A stretch of DNA of 64,000 bases from Paenibacillus radicis (ex Xue et al. 2023). Lineage in GTDB: Bacteria; Bacillota; Bacilli; Paenibacillales; NBRC-103111. The stretch lies in contig NZ_JANQBD010000025.1 of assembly GCF_024722015.1 (NCBI RefSeq), positions 62,001-126,000 of the forward strand, read 5' to 3'. Each line of letters begins with the position of its first letter. Position 1 is the first letter of the stretch. The position numbers and the translations under genes are program-made. The notes below the pieces were generated by a model. It was not told the DNA's origin. It did not search any database and saw only the letters and a list, made by a program, of their open reading frames with translations. This document shows, piece after piece, positions 32,090 through 40,803 of the stretch.

Positions 32090-33385
32090 TTAGAACAACA
32101 TTTCGACAATAAGAAACAAGTTCAATGAAACCACAATCGCCGCTATAATCCAACCTACAATGGAAGTGATTCGATGATTGACCAGCTCTCCCATGATGTT
32201 CTTATTGCTTGTAAAAATAATAAGTGGAATTAGCGCAAAAGCAATACCAAACGATAAAATGACCTGACTCATAACCAAAGCTTTGGTTGCATCAATACCA
32301 AGAATAATAATAACAAGTGGTGGAATAGTGGTGATTGCTCTGCGCAAGTACAAATTGATTCGTTTTTTAATGAACCCTTGCATTACTACATCTCCAGCCA
32401 TAGTACCCACAGAAGAGCTTGATAAACCGGCAATTAACAAGCCGAGACCAAACGAAATGGCAAATGAGGGACCCGCCAGCTGGCCGAATTGATGGAAAGC
32501 TGTCTCCAGATCTTCAACAACCAGACCGTTTTTAAAAAACAGGGCGGCTGAGGTAATAACCATTGCCATATTAACTGCTCCTGCAATAACCATAGCAATA
32601 ATAATATCCATCAACTCTAGTTTAAATATTTGTTTCTTTTCTGCGTAATTATTCCCAACAATACGGTTTTGTGTAAGGGATGAATGCAGATATATCGCAT
32701 GCGGCATAACTGTAGCTCCGAGAATCCCGGCTGCCAGCAGAATGCTATCTACACCTTGAAAGTTAGGAGTAAAAATACCTGTGACCACAGCTCCTATGTC
32801 CGGCTTCGCCATAATTACCTGAAAGGTGAAAGCTAACACTACAATCATAATCATCGAAGCAATCCCGGCCTCTAAAGCTCGAAAGCCTCTACGCTGCAGT
32901 TCCAATATGGCAAAAGAACCAACCGCTGTTATGAGTGCAGCAGGCAGCATTGGAATACCGAAAAGCAAGTAAAGACCTAGCGCCGCTCCAATGAATTCTG
33001 CTAAATCAGTTGCTATAATAACCAGCTCACTTTGGATCCACAAGCCTATAGATACTGGCTTCGAAAACCTCTCTCTTGCAACCTCTGGCAGATTCTTCCC
33101 TGTTGCTATTCCAAGCTTGGCAGATAGTGTCTGAATGAGAACCGCCATTAAGTTGGATACGGCAATAACCCACAATAAAAGATATCCATATTGGGAGCCT
33201 GCTGTTATATTAGTTGCAAAGTTACCAGGGTCTAAATAAGCTACAGATGCTATAAAGGCTGGACCCAGAAATGGAAGCAGTCTTTTAAACCCTTTGATAT
33301 CTCCTCTTAGCGCTGATTCGGCTGAAAGGGGCGTTTTTCTTTCTTTTTTGATCAACCTGTTGTAACTATAGCTTTTCTCCGTCAT
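32090..33385 (-). CDS. mntH: Nramp-type divalent metal (Mn2+) transporter
   Basis: 431-residue Nramp protein with eleven membrane helices. TM1 has the metal-binding DPGN (residues 52-55, in YLDPGNFATNITAGS), TM6 has MPHAIYLHSS (M-P-H), and the loop GLSSSSVGTMAGDVVMQGF is the family transport signature. It couples proton entry to uptake of Mn2+ and other divalent ions. ATG at 33385 is used because GGAGGGG is eight bases upstream; an ATG at 33409 would have that site inside the gene. A -10-like TATAAT lies about 75 bases upstream, but no clear MntR box is seen. Confidence 0.93.
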   Translation of the reverse strand: MTEKSYSYNRLIKKERKTPLSAESALRGDIKGFKRLLPFLGPAFIASVAYLDPGNFATNITAGSQYGYLLLWVIAVSNLMAVLIQTLSAKLGIATGKNLPEVARERFSKPVSIGLWIQSELVIIATDLAEFIGAALGLYLLFGIPMLPAALITAVGSFAILELQRRGFRALEAGIASMIMIVVLAFTFQVIMAKPDIGAVVTGIFTPNFQGVDSILLAAGILGATVMPHAIYLHSSLTQNRIVGNNYAEKKQIFKLELMDIIIAMVIAGAVNMAMVITSAALFFKNGLVVEDLETAFHQFGQLAGPSFAISFGLGLLIAGLSSSSVGTMAGDVVMQGFIKKRINLYLRRAITTIPPLVIIILGIDATKALVMSQVILSFGIAFALIPLIIFTSNKNIMGELVNHRITSIVGWIIAAIVVSLNLFLIVEMLF

Positions 33386-33524
33386 GGCTGACCCCTCCCC
33401 CTTTTTCATAAGTTAGCTTAGTGCATAAAAGTTTACCACGAGCAACTTTTAGTTAATTATAATCTATATCTTATAAATTGTATATAGAGGTGTCGCTTCG
33501 TAATCGCTTTAACTACCCAAATAA
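33386..33524. other. Upstream region of mntH
   Basis: AT-rich 140 bases with TATAAT and ATATAC-like elements on the - strand. A metal repressor site is expected by function, but I cannot identify one confidently. Confidence 0.4.
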
Positions 33525-33555
33525 CAAAAAAATAAGCCAAAGGCAGTCCCCTTTG
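33525..33555 (-). terminator. Likely terminator of the sugar locus operon
   Basis: Read leftward: stem CAAAGG/CCTTTG with a GGACTG loop, then GCTTATTTTTTTG. It follows the LarA-like gene by about 180 bases, beyond the heptamer repeats. Confidence 0.65.
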
Positions 33556-33631
33556 ACTTTCTGTTCCAGCTTATGCACTAGCTTTTAATAACAGTAACAC
33601 CCTTATTTACATGTCGGAGTGACCTTTTAGC

Positions 33632-33727
33632 CTTTAGCCTTCAGTGTGTAGTTTAGTGTTTAGTGTTTAGTGTTTAGTGTTTAGCCTCTAGTCTTCAGTC
33701 TTCAGTCTTCAGCCCTTAGCCTTCAGC
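33632..33727. repeat. Heptanucleotide tandem array
   Basis: About 14 units of seven bases, grading from CTTTAGC/CTTCAGT through five GTTTAGT units to CTTCAGT/CTTCAGC. It directly abuts the end of the LarA-like gene (stop at 33736). Not coding. Confidence 0.85.
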
Positions 33728-33735
33728 CTCCTCTT

Positions 33736-35001
33736 TTATCCATGAAAGCTGCCGATAAAGTTCCCGTTTATGTCAAACTTCATTTCCTCCAGCTCTCCAA
33801 CTACTTCAAGATGATCCAGCCCGTGGACTTCCGGCAGCAAGGATTCTGAAATGTACAGATACTCCAGATGAAGAGTATTCGGAATACGCATGATACGGGC
33901 TAGCTCAGGAAGGATACCCCAGCTGCAACGCAGCGCTGTCCTCATAGCTTCCCTATCATTATCGATAATAATCGGAATCATAGCGCGATGAAGAAATGTG
34001 CTTGTAATGACGTTTTCATTGGTTTTATGAAAATCAATTTTATCCATCAGCCGTTTCGTCGTCAGATCAGCCAATCCAACACCAAGCGCATTGCCTTGAC
34101 ATTCATCGCTAAGGTCTCCGGCAATTACATATCCGATTCTGGGAGAGGCCGGCTCGTCCACGCCGTTAATCCGCATTCTGCCGATAATATTCGTATCCAT
34201 ACCGGTACCGCTGTAATTCTTCCCGATTTTATCAACATGCAGCACATCTAGCTCCTGCACCGGAAGCTTCGGCATCAGAGATGCAGAGAGCTTGAGCAGC
34301 TCCCGCTCGCGTTCCTCTATCAGCCTTGTCGGGATGGCTTCGATTACGGCTGTCTGTTCATAAGCATTCTCAACAATGCCGATGCCGCATAAAATATTCG
34401 CTTTCTCGAACACGACACGCGATACCTCCGGCATGAAATCACGGATTCCCGGAATGCCATAATTATGCAGCGCCAACGCTTGCTTATGCTTTCCAAGGCC
34501 GATTGCCGCCATTTTCATAATACCGCTTTCGATGCCAATCGGAGATTTGAAGTCAGTATGCAGCTTCACCCTTCCGATCAGGATGATTCCGTCCCCTTCA
34601 TACGCATGTCGGTCTATATAGACCGGGATTCCTCTCGGTGTCTCGCCGATTTGCACCACTTCCATAGACGAAAGAATGGGAGCTCCACAGTAAGACTCAG
34701 TCACACCCAAGCTTTCCAGCACCTTAACTTGGCCTTCTGCGGTTGCTCCTCCATGACTGCCCATAGCTGGAATGATATAAGGCTCGGCTCCTATCGATTT
34801 CAACTTGCGAACAGCAGCCCTAATAATATCGGCAATATTGGCGATACCACGGCTGCCCGCTGTCAGCGCTACTCTCATCCCCGGAGTTATCTTCAGCTCA
34901 TGCTCAATCTGCGTAAGCTGCTTCGTTACTTCTCCTTCAATATCCTTGACTGCAGGACCTGTAAAGCGCTGCTTCACCAACGCCATCTGTGGCAGTTTCA
35001 T
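33736..35001 (-). CDS. LarA-like (DUF2088) nickel-pincer isomerase homologue
   Basis: 421-residue member of the lactate racemase (LarA) family, whose founder racemises lactate with a nickel-pincer nucleotide. The N-terminal DUF2088 part has AMGSHGGAT (80-87, His83), GRVKLHTDFKSPIGIESGIM (143-162, with Lys146, His148) and KMAAIGLGKHKQ (163-174, Lys171, His172), positions where LarA homologues carry cofactor ligands. The C-terminal domain is intact. Related proteins act as epimerases of 2-hydroxyacids or sugar acids; the substrate here is unknown and larB/C/E cofactor genes are not in the window. AAGGAGG precedes ATG. Last gene of the sugar operon. Confidence 0.8.
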   Translation of the reverse strand: MKLPQMALVKQRFTGPAVKDIEGEVTKQLTQIEHELKITPGMRVALTAGSRGIANIADIIRAAVRKLKSIGAEPYIIPAMGSHGGATAEGQVKVLESLGVTESYCGAPILSSMEVVQIGETPRGIPVYIDRHAYEGDGIILIGRVKLHTDFKSPIGIESGIMKMAAIGLGKHKQALALHNYGIPGIRDFMPEVSRVVFEKANILCGIGIVENAYEQTAVIEAIPTRLIEERERELLKLSASLMPKLPVQELDVLHVDKIGKNYSGTGMDTNIIGRMRINGVDEPASPRIGYVIAGDLSDECQGNALGVGLADLTTKRLMDKIDFHKTNENVITSTFLHRAMIPIIIDNDREAMRTALRCSWGILPELARIMRIPNTLHLEYLYISESLLPEVHGLDHLEVVGELEEMKFDINGNFIGSFHG

Positions 35002-35044
35002 GCTAATCCTCCTTACGATCGAATTCTGCTAAGCTTACAAACAG

Positions 35045-35081
35045 CTTCATCCCGCTCCAAATGAATGGATTCGGGATGAAG
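35045..35081 (-). terminator. Intercistronic hairpin before the LarA-like gene
   Basis: Perfect stem CTTCATCCCG/CGGGATGAAG with a 17-base loop between the GH4 stop and the LarA-like gene. No U tract, so it may stabilise the upstream mRNA rather than end it. Confidence 0.5.
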
Positions 35082-35096
35082 AGCTTGCACCTTTAC

Positions 35097-36395
35097 TTAC
35101 ACAAACTTAGGCAACCAATTGCCATGAGCTTCAATGAGTTCATCACACATAGCCACAATATCATCAATAGAAAGCTCCGCTGCCGTATGAGGGTCGAGCA
35201 TCGCTGCATGATAAATATGCTCTTTTCTGCCTGTTGCTGCTGCTTCTAAGGTTAATAGCTGAGTATTGATATTCGTGCGGTTCAATGCGGCAAGCTGCTG
35301 AGGCAGATCTCCTACATAGGTAGGTGTAATACCACTTGCATCTACCAAGCAAGGAACTTCAACTACTGTTTCTCTAGGAAGATTCGTGATCAAACCGGTG
35401 TTCATCACATTACCGCCGATTTTGAACGGGTTGTTTGTTTCCATAGCTTCAAACATATAGGATGCATATTCATGGGACCGGGTATGCCCAAGACTTTTGT
35501 TATTGACGAGTTCGTCACGCATAGTCGCCCATCTTTTAATTTGACGTTCACAACGGCGAGGGTACTCATCCAATGGAATATTGAAGCGTTCAATTAATTC
35601 GGGATAATTCTTTTTGATGAAGTACGGGTGATATTCGGCATTATGCTCGGAAGATTCCGTAACATAATAACCGAAGCGGAACATCAGCTCATAACGGACC
35701 ATGTCTTCATGCTGTTCTTTTTGCTTCTCACGGGCACGACGTTTGATTTCTGGATATAAATCCACTCCGTCCTTTGTTGCTTCCAGCAACCACGCCATAT
35801 GGTTTATGCCTGCAATTTTAGTATGAACTCCTTCGGTTTCCATATCCAATGCTTCAAACAAGTAAGGTATGCAGCGTTGAACACTATGGCATAACCCGAC
35901 TGTTTTTACGCCTCCATATGTCGTCATTGCATTGGTTAGTACAGCCATTGGATTCGTATAGTTCAGGAACCATGCATCCGGGCATACTTCATTCATATCT
36001 TTGGCGAAATCGAGCATTACCGGGATTGTGCGAAGATTACGGAAAATACCACCAATTCCTAAGGTATCGCCTATCGTTTGGCGTAAACCATATTTCTTCG
36101 GTATTTCAAAATCGGTAATCGTGCAAGGATCATAACCGCCTACCTGTATCGCATTAACCACATACTTCGCTCCACGCAGAGCTTCCTTCCGGTTTGTATA
36201 TGCTTTTACAACGCAGGTGCTTCCAAGTGTAAGCTTTAAATTATTTAACATGTTCTCAGAATCCTTGAGACGTTCTTCATTGATATCGAATAATGCTAGT
36301 TCAAAGCCTTGCAGCGACGGAGTCATCATGCAGTCACCTAACACATTTTTTGCGAATACAGAGCTGCCCGCGCCTAGAAAAGTAATTTTTGACAT
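35097..36395 (-). CDS. GH4 family glycosidase (alpha-galactosidase/galacturonidase-like)
   Basis: 432-residue glycoside hydrolase family 4 enzyme, the NAD+/Mn2+-dependent class that cleaves by redox-elimination. Rossmann NAD motif FLGAGSSVFAKN (6-17), NAIQVGGY (81-88), metal/substrate motif NYTNPMA (145-151), CHS motif with Cys169 and His170 (GLCHSVQ) and GINHMAW (196-202, His199). A CHS motif is known for alpha-galactosidase/alpha-galacturonidase-type members, while phospho-alpha-glucosidases have CDMP, so an unphosphorylated galacto- or uronide substrate is favoured. This fits ABC rather than PTS uptake. Gene lies between PdxA-like and LarA-like genes. Confidence 0.87.
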   Translation of the reverse strand: MSKITFLGAGSSVFAKNVLGDCMMTPSLQGFELALFDINEERLKDSENMLNNLKLTLGSTCVVKAYTNRKEALRGAKYVVNAIQVGGYDPCTITDFEIPKKYGLRQTIGDTLGIGGIFRNLRTIPVMLDFAKDMNEVCPDAWFLNYTNPMAVLTNAMTTYGGVKTVGLCHSVQRCIPYLFEALDMETEGVHTKIAGINHMAWLLEATKDGVDLYPEIKRRAREKQKEQHEDMVRYELMFRFGYYVTESSEHNAEYHPYFIKKNYPELIERFNIPLDEYPRRCERQIKRWATMRDELVNNKSLGHTRSHEYASYMFEAMETNNPFKIGGNVMNTGLITNLPRETVVEVPCLVDASGITPTYVGDLPQQLAALNRTNINTQLLTLEAAATGRKEHIYHAAMLDPHTAAELSIDDIVAMCDELIEAHGNWLPKFV

Positions 36396-36439
36396 TAAAG
36401 CTTGCCTCCCGATGTATGGTGTGAAATATTAATTCCTTA

Positions 36440-37432
36440 TTAGAATCCTGCTAATTTAATGGCGAGTCTCATTGCTTGTTCAGTGGCACCGGGGTCAGCG
36501 ATTCCTTGACCTGCAATATCGAATGCGGTACCGTGAGCAGGCGTTGTAATGACAACTGGAAGTCCCCCGCTGACCGTAACTCCTTTATTAAAGCCCAGCA
36601 ATTTCATGCCGGTCTGAGCCTGATCATGATACATACTAACTAAGCAATCGAAAGGCTTGGTTTTTAAACGCAAGAAAATGGTGTCAGCCGGATAAGGGCC
36701 TTCTACGTGAATTCCTTGCTCCTGCGCTTCATAAATCGCCGGTCTGATCTCGTCAATTTCCTCCGTGCCAAGCAATCCTCCATCACCGGCATGCGGATTA
36801 AGGGCTGCAACGGCAATTTTCGGCTTATCATAGCCTACATTGATTAAAGTGTCATGTGCAAAACGAATAATGCGGGCTACACGCTCTTTAGTAACCAGGC
36901 TGCTCACTTGCTTTATCGGGACATGGGAGGTTATCCTTGTTACCCATAGATCGCCCATCACATTGATTTCACTAAAGCCTTCTTTGCAATCAAGAAGTGA
37001 TGCGAAAAAATGCAGCTCATCCTGAAAATGAAAACCTCCGCTGTGCAAAGCTTCCTTATTGATAGGAGCATAAACAACACCATCCAGTTTTTTCTGCTGC
37101 GCAAGCTTCAGCACGTACGTCAATGTTTCACCCGTCGCTTGGCCGGATTCTGCCGATAATCGCCCAAGAGTATAAGCATCCGGCTGCAAATTGTGCAAAT
37201 CAATGAAATATACCTGATCGTCACGTTCAACTTCTTCTATGTTTGTTATGGTTTGATAGGGAAGAGTTACTCCTGCCACGGATAAGCCTTGTTGGAAAAC
37301 ACGCTCATCGCCCACTACAACCCATGTTGCCATTCGACGAATGTCTTCGGATTCGAGTGTTTTGGCAACCAGCTCCGATCCGATCCCCGTTGCGTCGCCT
37401 AATGTCAAACCCATTAAAGGCTTTCTTTTCAT
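36440..37432 (-). CDS. PdxA family 4-phospho-hydroxyacid dehydrogenase (PdxA2-like)
   Basis: 330-residue metal- and NAD-dependent oxidative decarboxylase of the PdxA family. GDATGIGSEL (12-21) opens the fold; metal ligands are His170 (ITSHVPIK), His214 (LNPHAGDGG) and His269 (MYHDQ); PAHGTAFDIAGQG (298-310) is the family ending. The PdxA2 branch oxidises 4-phospho-D-threonate/erythronate after a DUF1537 kinase; B6-type PdxA is the alternative. Location in a sugar operon favours PdxA2, but no DUF1537 kinase is in the window, so the substrate is open. ATG preceded by GAAGGG. Confidence 0.82.
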   Translation of the reverse strand: MKRKPLMGLTLGDATGIGSELVAKTLESEDIRRMATWVVVGDERVFQQGLSVAGVTLPYQTITNIEEVERDDQVYFIDLHNLQPDAYTLGRLSAESGQATGETLTYVLKLAQQKKLDGVVYAPINKEALHSGGFHFQDELHFFASLLDCKEGFSEINVMGDLWVTRITSHVPIKQVSSLVTKERVARIIRFAHDTLINVGYDKPKIAVAALNPHAGDGGLLGTEEIDEIRPAIYEAQEQGIHVEGPYPADTIFLRLKTKPFDCLVSMYHDQAQTGMKLLGFNKGVTVSGGLPVVITTPAHGTAFDIAGQGIADPGATEQAMRLAIKLAGF

Positions 37433-37481
37433 GATTTCAACTTCCCTTCTATAGGCCTTTTTTTATATAAACTTGCCGTAA

Positions 37482-38297
37482 TTATCCTTTCACTGCCCCG
37501 GAAGTCATACCTTCAACGAAATATTTTTGCAAAAATAAATATAAGGAAATGCTGGGAAGAGCAGCCAATAAGGAACCGGCAGCTACCCATCCGATATTCG
37601 AATTGTTCTCGCCGAAAAATGCAGATAAAGCAACCGTAATCGTTCTATATTCCAGCTTCTGCAGGAAAAATACCGAAAACTGATAATCATTCCAGATGGA
37701 AACACCATTCATAATGATGACTGTTGCTGTAATAGGCATTAATACCGGCAATATAATCCGAAAAAACAATCCTATCCTCGATGACCCGTCTATCATTGCA
37801 GCTTCGTCCAGCTCTCTCGGAATCGTGCTTATAAATCCAGTAAACAAAAAGATCGCCATGGAGAGATGAAAGGTAACATGTAGAATCACTATCCCTGTAT
37901 ACGTGTTCATTGCCCCAATATCAACAAACATCTTATACAAAGGAACCAGAATAGTAAGGGGCGGGACGATAAGGGCACTTACAAAAAAGCCGTACATCCA
38001 TTTGTTCAGTGTAGTTCGATGACGGGCAAGCGGAAATGCAGCGGATGAGCCCAGTATCAATATCAGGACAAGTGAGAAAACAGTAACAATAGTCGTATTA
38101 AGAAAAGCTCTATCCAGGCCTGCGAGCTGCCATGCATTAGTGAAATTATCCCAGGAGAGGTAACCCGGCATGACCCATTTGGAGCTATGATCCAATTCAT
38201 CCTTAAACGAAGTAGTTATTAGCACATAAAAAGGAACAATATGCATAAGACCTATTAAAGCACCCAGTAATGTATATAGTGCCCCTGCACGCTTCAT
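37482..38297 (-). CDS. Carbohydrate ABC transporter permease (MalG type)
   Basis: 271-residue permease with six membrane helices: opening LIGLMHIVPFYVLITTSFKD, EAA loop ELDEAAMIDGSSRIGLFFRIILPVLMP (E-A-A-x-x-D-G) and C-terminal QKYFVEGMTSGAVKG, the MalG/CUT1 signature ending. It forms a heterodimer with the MalF-type permease encoded just upstream, overlapping by four bases. AAGGAG lies upstream of ATG 38297. Role: passage of an oligosaccharide or glycoside through the membrane; the ATPase (often a shared MsmX) is not encoded here. Confidence 0.92.
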   Translation of the reverse strand: MKRAGALYTLLGALIGLMHIVPFYVLITTSFKDELDHSSKWVMPGYLSWDNFTNAWQLAGLDRAFLNTTIVTVFSLVLILILGSSAAFPLARHRTTLNKWMYGFFVSALIVPPLTILVPLYKMFVDIGAMNTYTGIVILHVTFHLSMAIFLFTGFISTIPRELDEAAMIDGSSRIGLFFRIILPVLMPITATVIIMNGVSIWNDYQFSVFFLQKLEYRTITVALSAFFGENNSNIGWVAAGSLLAALPSISLYLFLQKYFVEGMTSGAVKG

Positions 38298-39226
38298 AAC
38301 GAAATCTCCTTTTTACGCAAATAATACAAAGAGGTTAAACCAATAATGGAAATAAGCATAAACATAAAATTACCTAATGCTGCAGCGTATCCGGCATCTT
38401 GATGTGCGAAATATAATTGATAAATCATTGTAGAGAGCGAAGCAGACGCATAGCCCGGGCCCCCATTGGTTAAAGCGGTTATAACGTCAAACAGCTTTAA
38501 TCCACCGATCAAATTAAGCACAACATTGATAGTAATAGCCGGTGCAAGCAGCGGAAATGTGATGTTACGAAATCTGGAAAATCCTGATGCCCCATCCATC
38601 TCAGCCGCCTCATAATACTCCTTGGAGATGGATTGAAGTCCGGCCAAGAAGATGATCATAGCCACTCCCAGAAATTGATAGGTGTTTACTAGAGTAATGA
38701 TCCATACATTAAGCCCAGTGTCAGCAAGTAAATTGATCGGCTTATCACGAAACAACAAGATTATATCGTTAAGAGCTCCCCCGTTAAACTGAAAGAAAAA
38801 ATACCAGATATAACCCATAACAAGAGGACTTACGATAACCGGAAGATAGACTATGGTACGAATAATCGTCTTCCCCCGTATATAGCTGTTTAGCATGATC
38901 GCATAAGCCAACCCAATAATATTTTGCAGAATAGTGCTTCCAATTCCATAAATTAGTGTATTAAGTATGACCGTACCTATTCTATGGTCCGTAAGCATCC
39001 TTTTATAATTATCCAATCCAATATACCGATACATCTGTGAGTAGCCATCCCAATTCGTAAAAGAGATCATAATTCCTTTAATAAATGGGTAATAAATAAA
39101 AAGCACGAACAGCAATAACGCAGGCAAGTACATCAGATTCATTGAAGATGGAGAATTTATCCAACGGCGCAAACGATTTTTAGCAACTGTACGATTAGCA
39201 TCTATTTTACGATCTATAATTTCCAG
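38294..39226 (-). CDS. Carbohydrate ABC transporter permease (MalF type), apparent CTG start
   Basis: 310-residue CUT1 permease with six membrane helices (first at LMYLPALLLFVLFIYYP) and EAA loop YYEAAEMDGASGFSRFRNITFPLL (E-A-A-x-M-D-G). No ATG with a ribosome site exists near the N-terminus. A TTG at 39301 abuts the stop of the binding-protein gene but has no ribosome site. AGGAGAG (39240-39234) is followed seven bases later by CTG (39226), giving the usual LEIIDRKI cytoplasmic head, so I take CTG as the start. It overlaps the MalG-type gene by four bases. Confidence 0.88.
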   Translation of the reverse strand: MEIIDRKIDANRTVAKNRLRRWINSPSSMNLMYLPALLLFVLFIYYPFIKGIMISFTNWDGYSQMYRYIGLDNYKRMLTDHRIGTVILNTLIYGIGSTILQNIIGLAYAIMLNSYIRGKTIIRTIVYLPVIVSPLVMGYIWYFFFQFNGGALNDIILLFRDKPINLLADTGLNVWIITLVNTYQFLGVAMIIFLAGLQSISKEYYEAAEMDGASGFSRFRNITFPLLAPAITINVVLNLIGGLKLFDVITALTNGGPGYASASLSTMIYQLYFAHQDAGYAAALGNFMFMLISIIGLTSLYYLRKKEISL

Positions 39227-39301
39227 ATTAAATCTCTCCTTAATGAAGGCAAGAAATGAATAGGTGAAACATCGGTTTGATCTTTCACCTATAGGTTTCA
39301 A

Positions 39302-40606
39302 TTAATTTTTACGCAATCTTTCTACTTCTCGCTTCATCGTTTCTGAAAATTCTTTGGAAGTAATACGGCCTGCCAGCAGCTCTGTACCGGATTTGGACAT
39401 AACGCTCCACATTCCATTTGGCAAATAAACCCGGTCGAAATACGGCAGCACTCTAACATTGGCATATTTATCATAGTACTCTGTTAATTCGTGCTTCGAC
39501 TCAATCCCTTTCAAACCTGACTGCAGCTTGGTTACATTGGCAATTTTGGACAAATTCTCGGGTTTGGCAAAGAAGGCCATCAGCTTCTTGGCTTCGGGTA
39601 TATTTTTAGAATCTTTCCATACTCCCAATGTGTTCCGTTCTCCACCGGAGAAACTCGGTTTATCATTGGCCGACATCGCTGGAATCGGCATCAATCCGAC
39701 TTTCATATCCGGCTTAATCTTATTAACAGCATCTACGAATGACGGACCCAACAAGGCAAATGCTACTTTTTCAGCAGCAAATACAGCTGGAAGCTCGCTG
39801 CGTTTCGCCGTTAAGAAATCTTCATTAATCAGTCCACGATTTTTGATATCCAGCAGCTTGTCCGGAAGTGGAGTCCATTTACTCCAATCAAAGGTATTCT
39901 TTAGCAGGTCTTCGGATGAATTACTAGCAGGGCTGATTAATAGAGCGTTTGCAAAGTATCCAAAGTAAGTGCCAATGGTGCTTTCATCAATTCCCGAGAA
40001 GAAGAAAGGCGTTGTTTTTCCACCGCTGTCTTTTTTAATTTTCTCTGCAGCAGCTACCAGTTCATCGAAGGTTTGAGGTGGCTCCACATTATACTTTTTG
40101 AGCATTTCGACATTATACATAATGCCATCCTTGGCTTCACTGATCGGTAAGGCGTACACTTTACCGTTTTTGTCGGTTACGACATTTTTAATCGTATCGG
40201 TCAACTGCTTAACCCATGGCTCTTCTCTAAGATCCCCCAAATATTCGCCATAACGGACTTGTGCCCAGCCATGTGTATCAAAGATGTCGGGAAGATCATT
40301 AGCCGCCATCTTGACCTTCATATTATTTTCATAGGCGGACCCCGGGAACTGAATATTCACACCGATTGACGGGTTCTCTTTTATGAAATCATTGATAATT
40401 TGACGATAAACATCCTGAACGGGTTGGTCAGCAACATTCATCATCATAGATAACGTTTTTTTAGCACTGCTATTATTGCTGCTGTTCTCCTTACCCCCTG
40501 AGTTTGAAGGCTCGGCAGCCGGTTTTTCTGGACGTTGGGAACAACCGCTTGCGGCTAATGCGGATGCCAGAATTAACGCCAAAGATACTTTCCATTTAGT
40601 AGACAT
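39302..40606 (-). CDS. Carbohydrate ABC transporter substrate-binding lipoprotein
   Basis: 434-residue family 1 extracellular binding protein. Signal peptide with lipobox ASGC (lipidated Cys22), a Ser/Asn-rich linker, then a MalE-like fold (LSMMMNVADQPVQDVYRQIINDFIKENPSIGVNIQFPG opening in pieces, ELPAVFAAEKVAFALLGP middle). It captures sugar for the MalF/MalG permeases. ATG 40606 has GAGGTGGG upstream; an in-frame start at 40639 lacks one. First gene of the operon, divergent from YesM/YesN; a CcpA-like cre site lies 53 bases upstream. Confidence 0.92.
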   Translation of the reverse strand: MSTKWKVSLALILASALAASGCSQRPEKPAAEPSNSGGKENSSNNSSAKKTLSMMMNVADQPVQDVYRQIINDFIKENPSIGVNIQFPGSAYENNMKVKMAANDLPDIFDTHGWAQVRYGEYLGDLREEPWVKQLTDTIKNVVTDKNGKVYALPISEAKDGIMYNVEMLKKYNVEPPQTFDELVAAAEKIKKDSGGKTTPFFFSGIDESTIGTYFGYFANALLISPASNSSEDLLKNTFDWSKWTPLPDKLLDIKNRGLINEDFLTAKRSELPAVFAAEKVAFALLGPSFVDAVNKIKPDMKVGLMPIPAMSANDKPSFSGGERNTLGVWKDSKNIPEAKKLMAFFAKPENLSKIANVTKLQSGLKGIESKHELTEYYDKYANVRVLPYFDRVYLPNGMWSVMSKSGTELLAGRITSKEFSETMKREVERLRKN

Positions 40607-40658
40607 GTACCCACCTCTTATATTTATTTTGTACTTCACGCCTAAATCTTATCACGGT

Positions 40659-40672
40659 TGTAAGTGTTTACA
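40659..40672 (-). promoter_or_regulatory. Candidate cre (CcpA) site
   Basis: TGTAAGTGTTTACA is a near-perfect dyad that matches the consensus TGWAANCGNTNWCA except for T in place of the central C. Position (about 50 bases upstream of the binding-protein gene) fits glucose repression of the sugar operon. Confidence 0.6.
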
Positions 40673-40803
40673 TATGTATCAAATCTATGATTTCAGGCGC
40701 TCATATTTATGGTTGCAACCCTTTACAATTTACAGTATAATCGACCACAAAATTAAACTGCTGGGGGTAGTCCTGCCTGAATAAGCCAAACATCTCGATT
40801 CGT

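Noticed and set aside
33386-33480. Search for an MntR box before mntH
   Set aside because: AT-rich region gives several weak dyads; none matches a known consensus well.
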